Shown here: one piece after another, positions 49,710 through 57,701 of the stretch
Position numbering within the stretch: the first letter of the stretch is position 1
How the letters are laid out: each line of letters starts with the position of its first letter
NCBI GenBank assembly: GCA_013822085.1
Contig: PNJV01000004.1
Span: forward strand, 33,987 to 97,986
Source: Isosphaera sp.
Lineage (GTDB): Bacteria; Planctomycetota; Phycisphaerae; Phycisphaerales; UBA1924
Reading direction: 5' to 3'
Length of the DNA: 64,000 nucleotides
Position numbers and translations under genes: made by a program
Notes under the pieces: model-generated
The model's input: only the letters and a program-made list of their open reading frames with translations
The model's database searches: none
Told to the model about the DNA's origin: nothing

Positions 49710-50500
49710 CCACCGCCGACCCCGCGCCGACCCCGCCCGCTGCCGCCGATCGCATCTACGTGGGGTACCTCCCCGCCACGCCCCGGGCTCGCCGAGTGGC
49801 GACGATCGCCATCGGAGCTGTCGTCGCGGGCGCAGCTGCGCTGGGCGGCGTGATCGCGGCGGCCCAGCGCCCCGCCGGGCCGGCGGTCTGGGACGAACAG
49901 CCCCAGACGTGGGACGGCTACGTGCTGGAAAAACCGTACCCGATGCTCATCGGGGGCACGCAGCAATCGCCGACGGTGTACCTGCTCGTCGGGGTGGGCA
50001 AGATCGGCGCGCAGGACCCGCTCAAGGGGCTCGGCGGCAAGCCGGCCAGGGTCTCGGGAACGCTCATCTCGCGCAGCGGCCAGGGGATCATCGAGCTGCA
50101 CGACGGCGACAGCGTCACGCCGCTGGCGTACGACCCCGGCAGCGACCTGCCGTTCTCGTCGCACGTCGCCTCAGCCGGCCCCGAGAGCCGCGCGGGAGAG
50201 ATCGTGGACTTCAAGTGCTTCCTGGGCGCCATGAAGCCCGGCGACGGCAAGGGGCACAAGGCCTGCGCCACCCTGTGCATCCTGGGCGGCATCCCGCCGG
50301 CGATCGTTACACCCACCCAGGGCGGGGGCTTCGAGTGGGCCGTGCTGGTGGGCACCGAGGGGGCGGCCGATCCGCAGGGCGTCATCCCGTACATCGCTGA
50401 GCCGGTGCGCGTCTTCGGCGAGCGCTGGGACGTTCGCGTGCTGGATCGTCCGGTGATGGCGATCCTGGCCATCGACCGGATCGAGAGGATCGGCGGCTAA
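49706..50500 (+). CDS. Membrane-anchored protein with conserved-looking Cys/His motif, unknown function
   Basis: ATGA overlap with upstream gene; one TM then DFKCFLGAMKPGDGKGHKACATLCILGGIPPAIV. Confidence 0.8.
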   Translation: MTTADPAPTPPAAADRIYVGYLPATPRARRVATIAIGAVVAGAAALGGVIAAAQRPAGPAVWDEQPQTWDGYVLEKPYPMLIGGTQQSPTVYLLVGVGKIGAQDPLKGLGGKPARVSGTLISRSGQGIIELHDGDSVTPLAYDPGSDLPFSSHVASAGPESRAGEIVDFKCFLGAMKPGDGKGHKACATLCILGGIPPAIVTPTQGGGFEWAVLVGTEGAADPQGVIPYIAEPVRVFGERWDVRVLDRPVMAILAIDRIERIGG

Positions 50501-50775
50501 CCGGGCCCGGTGCGTGCCGGGGGCCCGGGTGCGCGACCGGGGCTTGTCGATACCCGTCGGATGGGCCCAGGTCCGGTTTCGCAGCTGCGTCGGCGACCCG
50601 CAGCGGGGGAATTCCCAAAGAGGGCCGATAGGCAGAACAGGATTAGAACGCCCCGTCGAGAAGGGACGTATCAGTGGCGATACGCTCTGCCGGGGCACGC
50701 CCGCGCGTGCCGACCCAGGCACGGCGCCGGTGTGCGGCGACCGAGCCACGACCCGACGGACCCGAGGCTCATGCC

Positions 50776-51336
50776 ATGAACCAAACGCCCGCCCTGCACT
50801 CGTGCCAACAGATCGCCGACGCCCTGGTGCAGTGCCTGAGGCAGGTGCGCGACGTGGTGACCCAGTGCACCGCCGAGCAGTACTCGCGCAAGCCCGTCGG
50901 GCAGGTGCAGTCGGCGGTGGGGCCGCACGTGCGGCACGTGCTCGACCACGCGGCGCGGTGGCTCGACTCGGTGCCGGACTCGGAGATCAACTTCGACGCG
51001 CGCTCGCGCGGGACCAGCGACGAGAGCGACCCGCTGGCGGCCGTCGGGCGGATCGACGGGCTGATCAGCCGGTACAGCGGCGGCCAGTTCGGGCACCTGC
51101 CCGGGCAGTGGACGCTGCGGATGCTCACGCACGAGCACAGCGAGCCGGTGGTGGTGCCGACCACGCCCGAGCGTGAGCTGCTGTTTGTCTTCAGCCACAC
51201 GGTGCACCACATGGCGATCATCGCGGTGATGGCGCGGACGCTGGGGCTGCGCCTGCCCGAGCGCTTCGGCTACGCGCCCTCGACACCCCAGACGGCGGGC
51301 ACCGCCGCGGGCGTGCACCGCCACGCGGCCGGCTGA
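50776..51336 (+). CDS. DinB-like family protein
   Basis: PHVRHVLDHAARWLDS...LLFVFSHTVHHMAIIAVMARTLG. Confidence 0.75.
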   Translation: MNQTPALHSCQQIADALVQCLRQVRDVVTQCTAEQYSRKPVGQVQSAVGPHVRHVLDHAARWLDSVPDSEINFDARSRGTSDESDPLAAVGRIDGLISRYSGGQFGHLPGQWTLRMLTHEHSEPVVVPTTPERELLFVFSHTVHHMAIIAVMARTLGLRLPERFGYAPSTPQTAGTAAGVHRHAAG

Positions 51337-51371
51337 TCCGGCCAGGAGCACCGGCCCACCGCCACACGACG

Positions 51372-52252
51372 ATGTGCACGCTGAGCGTCGTCAGCTCGCC
51401 CGCGGACGCCCCCCACTGCCTGTGGCGCGCCGTCTTTGCGCGCGACGAGCTCAGGTCCAGGCCGCCGTCGGGCACGCCGCGGCTGCACTCGGGGCCGGCC
51501 CGGGCGCTGTACCCGATCGACGCCGCCGGGGGCGGGACGTGGCTTGCCGCCACCGAGCACGGCCTGCTGCTGGCGCTGCTCAACCAGAACCCGCGCCCGG
51601 GCCCGGCCGGCGCGGGTCCCCAGCGGGCCGCCGGCGGACGCAGCCGTGGCACGATCATCCCCGCGCTGACCGGCGCGCAGAGCCTGGCCGAGGCGCAGCG
51701 TGCCCTTGGTGCGCTGGACCGGCCGGGCTGGCGTCCTTCCGGCTTGTGGCGCTTGACGGGTCGGGTGTGGTGGTGGCCTCGTGGACGGGCCGGTCGTACC
51801 GGGTGCGCCGCGCGGGCGGGCGCGACGGGCTGTTCATGGTGTGCAGCTCCGGGCTGGGGGACCACGTGGTGCGGCCGCACCGGCACCGGCTGCTGGAGCG
51901 CACCCTCGCGCGTCTGGGCCCCACCGCGCGGGCGCAGGACGCCTTCCACGCCACGCACGACCCGGCCCGCGGGCAGCTCTCGCCGATGATGGCCCGGCGC
52001 GACGCGCGCACGGTCAGCGTGTGCCTGGTCGAGCGGGAGCCGAGCCGCTTCGTGCTGCGCTTCCGGCTTGTCCAGGGCGACGCGCAGCTGGGGGACGAGC
52101 ACCGATCGGAGCTGGCCACCCACGGGTCCCCGGCGCGCGGGGCCCAGGCGCGCGGGGCTGAAGCTCGCGATATTCAGGCGCGCGCGGCCCTGCCGACGGG
52201 CGCCGCGGGCGCTGCCCGGTCGCTGGCGGCCTGGCCGGGGCGGGACGCGTGA
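51372..52252 (+). pseudogene. NRDE/TANGO2-family gene interrupted by an apparent frameshift
   Basis: Frame 1 MCTLSVVSS...GGGTWLAATEHGLLLALLNQNPRPG...RGTIIPALTGAQSLAEA; continues in another frame FRLVALDGSGVVVASWTGRSYRVRR...FMVCSSGLGDHVV... Confidence 0.65.
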
Positions 52253-53355
52253 GCCTGGCCCAGGCATGGAGCGCCGGCCCGGACGCTGCGCACGCGCGCG
52301 GGCGTCTGCCGGTGTGGCTGGAGCGCGCGGCCCGCTACGAGTTCTGGCCGCGCCGGGTGTTCTACGCCCCGATGGTCCCGTGGCTGGCCTACCTGGCGGC
52401 CCGTTACGGCGGGCTCGGGGCGCTCACGGCGGCCAACCCCGGGATCACCAACAGCGGGCTCGTGGGCGAGAGCAAGGCCGACCTGCTGGCCAGGGCGCCG
52501 CGCGACCTGCTGCCCGACTTTGCCCTGGTGCGCAGCGGAACCCCCGCCGACCGCGCCCTGGCGCTGGCCGACGGCATGGCCCGCGCCGGCCTGAGCTGGC
52601 CGGTCATCTTCAAGCCCGACGTGGGCGAGCGCGGCTACGGCGTGCGGCTGCTGCGCACGCGCGACCAGGCGCTGGCGTACCTGGCGCAGCACCCGGGCGA
52701 CGTCATCGTCCAGCGGTACTGCCCCGAGCCGACCGAGGCCGGCGTGTTCTACCTGCGTCGGCCCGGCGCGCCGCGCGGCGAGATCTTCTCGGTCACGCTC
52801 AAGCGGTTCCCGGTGGTCACCGGCGACGGCCGGCGCACGCTGGCCCAGCTCGTCGACGACCACCCCAGGCTGCGGCTCCAGCGCGCCGTCTTCATGGCGC
52901 GCCTGGGCGCAGCGGCGCGGGACGTCCCCGACCGCGGCGAGCCCCGCCGGATGGCCGTGGCCGGCAACCACTGCCAGGGCACGCTCTTTGTCGACGGGCA
53001 GCACCTGGCTGGGCCCGGCCTGCTCGCCCAGTGCGAGCGCATCGCCCGCGCCGTCGGGGGGCTCTACGTGGCGCGGTTCGACATCCGCGCGCCCGGCGAG
53101 AACGCGCTGCGCCAGGGCGAGGGGCTGCGGCTGATCGAGATCAACGGCGTCGCCGCTGAGTCCACCAACATCTACGACCCCTCGTGGCGGCTCCTGCGCG
53201 CGTACCGCACGCTGCGGGCCCAGTGGGAGGCCGCCTATCAGATCGGCGCCGCCAACCGCCGCGACCGCGGGGCTGTGCCGTGGTCGGTCGGGCGCATCGC
53301 CCGGGCCGTCAGGTCGCACTTTGGCCGCAGCGGCATCGGCCCGCTGAGCGACTGA
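52249..53355 (+). CDS. ATP-grasp-fold protein (D-Ala-D-Ala ligase-like), GTG start
   Basis: WPVIFKPDVGERGYGVRLLRTRDQALAYLAQHPGDVIVQRY; ARFDIRAPGENALRQGEGLRLIEINGVAAESTNIYDP. Confidence 0.82.
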   Translation: MSLAQAWSAGPDAAHARGRLPVWLERAARYEFWPRRVFYAPMVPWLAYLAARYGGLGALTAANPGITNSGLVGESKADLLARAPRDLLPDFALVRSGTPADRALALADGMARAGLSWPVIFKPDVGERGYGVRLLRTRDQALAYLAQHPGDVIVQRYCPEPTEAGVFYLRRPGAPRGEIFSVTLKRFPVVTGDGRRTLAQLVDDHPRLRLQRAVFMARLGAAARDVPDRGEPRRMAVAGNHCQGTLFVDGQHLAGPGLLAQCERIARAVGGLYVARFDIRAPGENALRQGEGLRLIEINGVAAESTNIYDPSWRLLRAYRTLRAQWEAAYQIGAANRRDRGAVPWSVGRIARAVRSHFGRSGIGPLSD

Positions 53356-53468
53356 GCCGCCCGTTGGCCCGCAACGGGGTTGGGGCTATCATCTCGGCCC
53401 GTCGCGGAACGGGCGCCATCGCCACGCCGCCGTTGATCGAGTCAATTCGTCATCCCGAGGGTTCGCGT

Positions 53469-53732
53469 ATGAAGACCGGCATCCATCCCAAGTATTACCC
53501 GAACTGCAAGGTCTTTCACAACGGCATCGAGGTGATGACCGTCGGGGCGACGGTCCCCGAGATGCACGTCGAGGTGTGGTCGGGCTCGCACCCGTTCTTC
53601 ACGGGCAAGCAGGCGTTCGTGGACTCGGCCGGGCGGGTGGAGCGGTTCCAGAAGAAGTTCCAGGGCAACTACTTCAAGAAGCCCGAGAAGGCCGCCAAGG
53701 GCGCCGACAAGCCCGCCGAGCCGCAGGCCTGA
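53469..53732 (+). CDS. rpmE: 50S ribosomal protein L31, form lacking the canonical zinc-ligand cysteines
   Basis: MKTGIHPKYYPNCKVFHNGIEVMTVGATVPEMHVEVWSGSHPFFTGKQAFVDSAGRVERFQKKF. Confidence 0.93.
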   Translation: MKTGIHPKYYPNCKVFHNGIEVMTVGATVPEMHVEVWSGSHPFFTGKQAFVDSAGRVERFQKKFQGNYFKKPEKAAKGADKPAEPQA

Positions 53733-53965
53733 GGACACGCCGGCGTATCGGACGCCCGGCGTGCCCGCGGCGCGTGCTGTGCCGATGACAAGGGGCGAGA
53801 ACACAACGCGGCACCGCGCGGGCCCTTGACTCGCTGGCGGGCCATCGCCGCGTGGGGTAGTGTCTGGCAGCAGCGGGCAGCCTGGCCCGGCCCCATCCAC
53901 CGGGCCGACGCGGCGACCGCGGCGGCGAAGGTTCCAACCCGATCCCACCAGACCAGGAGTCTTCC

Positions 53966-54925
53966 ATGAGGACGCCCGCGGCGATGTCGTTGCTTGCATT
54001 TGGCCTGAGCGCGCAGCTCGGGGCGGCCGCCTGGGCGGGGCCGTTCACCGCGGTGATCGACCACACCGAGAGCAGCCCGGCGCTGCTGCGCATCGAACGC
54101 GACCATACCCAGGTGAACGTGCTCGGGGGCGTGCTGGGGGACCCGTTCAACCCGCTGCGGGCGGGGCGCGACGGCGGCACGCCCAGCACGGGCATCGAGA
54201 TCAACGTGCTCGGCGGCGTGGTGGCGGCCTGGAGCGAGCACCACGCGGGCGTGCGCGTCAACGTGCGCAGCGGCACGCTCGAGACGGGCGCGTCGTTCGG
54301 CGCCGGGTCGAGCCTGAGCGTCCACGGCGGCTGGGTCGGCGGCCTGCCGATCGCCGCGGGCACGCTCCAGCCCAGCGTGGTCATCGGGGCCGGGGCCCGG
54401 GCCGACGTGCACGGCGGGAGCGTCGACGCTGGCGCACAGGTCTGGGGCGAGCTGAACGTGTTCGGGGGCTCGCTCGGGGCCGACCCGATCGGCCTGCCCA
54501 CGGGCCTGGCGCCGTTCGACGTCGAGACACGCTACCAGGACAGCATCCGGGTGCGCCACGGGGGCGTGGTCAACGTCTACGGCGGGCTCATCGGCCAGCA
54601 CCTGCGGGCCGACGACGGCGCCGAGGTCAACCTGTTCGTGTTGTCCGCGTCGCTCGACGGGGCGGCGCTTGGCCTGGGCCTTGGCGGCACGCGGACGATC
54701 GACCTGCGCGGGGGCGCGGCGCTCGACGTGGTCTTGGCCGACGGCTCGCGGCTGGGCCTGGTGCTCGACGAAACGGGCCTGCCGCTGATCGGCCCGACGG
54801 GCCCGGTCCAAGCGCCCGATTATGTCTCTTCGGGCGCGCTCCTGACCGTCACGCTCGTGCCGGCGCCCGGCTCAGCGGCGTTGCTGGGGATGTGCGGGCT
54901 GCTGGCCGCCCGCCGCAGGCGCTAA
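53966..54925 (+). CDS. Secreted Gly-rich repetitive protein with PEP-CTERM-like C-terminal signal
   Basis: Signal peptide; repeated VNVLGG/VHGG/VYGG motifs; C-terminus VPAPGSAALLGMCGLLAARRRR. Confidence 0.8.
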   Translation: MRTPAAMSLLAFGLSAQLGAAAWAGPFTAVIDHTESSPALLRIERDHTQVNVLGGVLGDPFNPLRAGRDGGTPSTGIEINVLGGVVAAWSEHHAGVRVNVRSGTLETGASFGAGSSLSVHGGWVGGLPIAAGTLQPSVVIGAGARADVHGGSVDAGAQVWGELNVFGGSLGADPIGLPTGLAPFDVETRYQDSIRVRHGGVVNVYGGLIGQHLRADDGAEVNLFVLSASLDGAALGLGLGGTRTIDLRGGAALDVVLADGSRLGLVLDETGLPLIGPTGPVQAPDYVSSGALLTVTLVPAPGSAALLGMCGLLAARRRR

Positions 54926-54984
54926 GGCCTGCGGCGCCGGGCCAAGGGCGCAGCCGGGGGGGCGTGGCGGCCCGAGCGGCAGCG

Positions 54985-55653
54985 TCAGCGTGAAGGGGCG
55001 GAGACGAGGATCGCGTCGGCCGCCTGGAAGGCGAGCGTGACCGGGCCGGCGCCCCTGGACTGCACGGTCATGGCCCGAGCGCCGTGATCGACGGCGCGCA
55101 CCCTGACCGAGCGCCCCGGGACCAGGCCGTGGGTGGCGACGAACCGCAGGAACATCTCGCGCTGGTCGGCGATCTGCTCGACGCGGACGAACGCGCCGGC
55201 GTTGTGCGAGGCCAGCGGCCCGAAGCGCCCGGTCCGCAGCCTGCCGCCGCGGTCGGGGATCGGGTCGCCGTGCGGGTCGGTGGCGGGGCGGCCCAGGTGC
55301 ACGTCGAGCGCCTCGAGCACGACGGGCGAGAGCGCGTGCTCGAGCCGCTCCGCCTCGTGGTGCACGATGGCCCAGTCGAGCTTGAGCGTGCGGACCAGGA
55401 AGGTCTCGACCAGGCGGTGCCGCCGCAGGATGTCCAGGGCGACGCGCGTGCCGCGCGGCGTGAGCCTGACGCCGCCGAAGCGCTCGTAGCGGGCCAGCCT
55501 GGCCCCGGCGAGCTTCTTGACCATGCTCGTGGCCGTGCCGGTGGTCACGCCGACGGCCGAGGCGATGCGCGACATCCCCGCCTCGCCCGTGGCCGACTCG
55601 CGGCAGACGAGGAAGATCGCCTTGATGTAGTTCTCGACGGTCTCGGTGGCCAC
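54985..55653 (-). CDS. mntR: DtxR/MntR-family metal-dependent transcriptional regulator
   Basis: VENYIKAIFLVCRESATGEAGMSRIASAVGVTTGTATSMVKKLAGARLARYERFGGVRLTPRG; HHEAERLEHALSP. Confidence 0.92.
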   Translation of the reverse strand: MATETVENYIKAIFLVCRESATGEAGMSRIASAVGVTTGTATSMVKKLAGARLARYERFGGVRLTPRGTRVALDILRRHRLVETFLVRTLKLDWAIVHHEAERLEHALSPVVLEALDVHLGRPATDPHGDPIPDRGGRLRTGRFGPLASHNAGAFVRVEQIADQREMFLRFVATHGLVPGRSVRVRAVDHGARAMTVQSRGAGPVTLAFQAADAILVSAPSR

Positions 55654-55732
55654 GGCGTGATCCCAGGAGCCGGATCGTACCTCCGGAGCCGGGAGGGGTC
55701 GAGCCGCCTTGACGCGGCATAGACGTGACCTA

Positions 55733-55752
55733 AACTTTGAGGGTTCAAACTT
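55733..55752. promoter_or_regulatory. Candidate operator in the divergent mntR/metal-ABC intergenic region: AACTTTGA-GGGT-TCAAACTT
   Basis: 7 of 8 arm positions pair; AAACTTT also directly repeated (55732-55738, 55747-55753). Confidence 0.55.
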
Positions 55753-55784
55753 TTCGGGCGGGTGTGCCCGGAGTGCTATTCGTG

Positions 55785-56870
55785 ATGTGCTCGATCATGG
55801 GTCGGTGTGTGACGCGTCGCGGCGGCCCCTGGTGGTCCGGGCTCGCCGCGGTGGCCCTCGCGTGCGCGGCATGCCTGGCGGCGATCGTGGCCCCGGCGCT
55901 GGGCGGCGCGCCCCGGAGCGCCGAGGCGCAGCCGCGGGTCCGTGCCGTGGCCACCGTGGGCATGATCACCGACGCCGTCCGCCACGTCGGGGGCGGGCGC
56001 GTCGCCGTGACCGGCCTGATGGGCCAGGGCATCGACCCGCACCTGTACAAGGCCTCGCCGGGCGACGTGCGCGCCATGGCCGACGCGGACGTCGTCTTCT
56101 ACAACGGCCTGCACCTGGAGGGCCGCATGGCGGAGGTCATCGAGCGCATGGCCTCGCGGACCACCGTCGTGCGCGTCACCGAGGCCATCGACCCGGCCCT
56201 GCTGCGCAGCCCGCCGGAGTTCGAGGGCCAGCCCGACCCGCACGTGTGGTTCGATGTCTCGCTGTGGCGGTCGGTCGTGGGCCGCGTCGGGCAGGCGCTG
56301 GCGCGCACCGATCCCGACGGCGCCGACCACTACGCGCGCTCGGCCGCCGAGCACGCCGCGCTCCTGGACGAGCTGCACGGGTACGCCGCGGCGTCCCTGG
56401 CCTCGGTCCCGCCGGCCGGCCGCGTGCTGGTCACGGCGCACGACGCGTTCGGCTACTTCGGCCGGGCCTATGGCCTTGAGGTCCTGGCGATCCAGGGCAT
56501 CAGCACCGACAGCGAGGCGAGCCTGCGCGACATCAACGCGCTGGTGGACACGCTGGTGTCGCGCAAGGTCCCCGCGGTCTTCATCGAGAGCAGCGTGCCG
56601 CGCAAGACCGTCGACGCGCTGGTCCAGGGGTGCGCGGGGCGAGGGCACGCCGTCGTTGTCGGCGGCGAGCTGTTCAGCGACGCGCTCGGCGCGCCCGGCA
56701 CCCTCGAAGGCACCTACGTAGGCATGGTCCTGCACAACGTCCGCACGATCACCCGGGCCCTGGGCGGCGCGCCGCCCGAGGCGCTGCCGGCGCTCTTGAG
56801 GGCGTACGTCGAGCGCTTCGGCTCCCCCCCCGCCACCACCGCCCCCCCCGGCAGAGCTGGCGAGCCATGA
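55785..56870 (+). CDS. Zn/Mn ABC transporter substrate-binding protein (ZnuA/TroA family)
   Basis: [84 protein letters not shown]. Confidence 0.95.
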   Translation: MCSIMGRCVTRRGGPWWSGLAAVALACAACLAAIVAPALGGAPRSAEAQPRVRAVATVGMITDAVRHVGGGRVAVTGLMGQGIDPHLYKASPGDVRAMADADVVFYNGLHLEGRMAEVIERMASRTTVVRVTEAIDPALLRSPPEFEGQPDPHVWFDVSLWRSVVGRVGQALARTDPDGADHYARSAAEHAALLDELHGYAAASLASVPPAGRVLVTAHDAFGYFGRAYGLEVLAIQGISTDSEASLRDINALVDTLVSRKVPAVFIESSVPRKTVDALVQGCAGRGHAVVVGGELFSDALGAPGTLEGTYVGMVLHNVRTITRALGGAPPEALPALLRAYVERFGSPPATTAPPGRAGEP

Positions 56871-57682
56871 CCGGTCCCCAGACCACGCCCACGCCGGTCG
56901 GCGATCGGCCCGCCGCGGACGCCGGCGGCGTGAGCGTCGAGGTCCACGACGTGACCGTGGCCTATCACCGCAGGCCGGTGCTGTGGGACATCGACGTCTC
57001 GCTGCCGGCCGGCAAGCTCGTCGCGATCGTGGGCCCCAACGGCGCGGGCAAGTCCACGCTGCTCAAGGCGGCCCTGGGGCTGGTGCCGCTGGCCAGCGGG
57101 CGGATCGAGATCTTCGGCAGGCCGCTCAGGCAGGCCCGCACCCTGATCGGCTACGTGCCGCAGCGCGAGACGGTCGACTGGGACTTCCCCATCGACGCGC
57201 TGGGCGTGGTCATGATGGGGCGGTACGGCCGGCTCGGGTGGGTGCGCCGACCGGGCGCAGCCGACCGCGCCGCGGCCCTGGAGGCCCTGCGCAAGGTGGG
57301 CATGCAGGACTACGCCTCCAGGCAGATCAGCCAGCTCTCGGGGGGTCAGCAGCAGCGCGTCTTCCTGGCCCGGGCCCTGGCCCAGGACGCGATGCTCTAC
57401 TTCATGGACGAGCCCTTTGCCGGGGTCGACGCCGCGACCGAGCGCGCCATCGTGGACGTGCTCCGCGCGCTGCGCTCGGCCGGCCGCACCGTCGTCGCCG
57501 TGCACCACGACCTCCAGACCGTGCCGGAGTACTTCGACCACGTCGCCCTGCTGAACATGCGGCTGGTCGCCGCGGGGCCCGTCGCCGAGACCTTCACCCG
57601 GGCCAACCTCCAGAAGACCTACGGCGGCCGGCTCACGATCCTCGACGAGGCGACCGACGCGGTGCGCCGCCAGGGGCTGTAG
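56867..57682 (+). CDS. Metal ABC transporter ATP-binding protein
   Basis: [51 protein letters not shown]. Confidence 0.96.
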   Translation: MTGPQTTPTPVGDRPAADAGGVSVEVHDVTVAYHRRPVLWDIDVSLPAGKLVAIVGPNGAGKSTLLKAALGLVPLASGRIEIFGRPLRQARTLIGYVPQRETVDWDFPIDALGVVMMGRYGRLGWVRRPGAADRAAALEALRKVGMQDYASRQISQLSGGQQQRVFLARALAQDAMLYFMDEPFAGVDAATERAIVDVLRALRSAGRTVVAVHHDLQTVPEYFDHVALLNMRLVAAGPVAETFTRANLQKTYGGRLTILDEATDAVRRQGL

Positions 57683-57701
57683 CGCCCGCAGGAGTCCGGC
57701 C

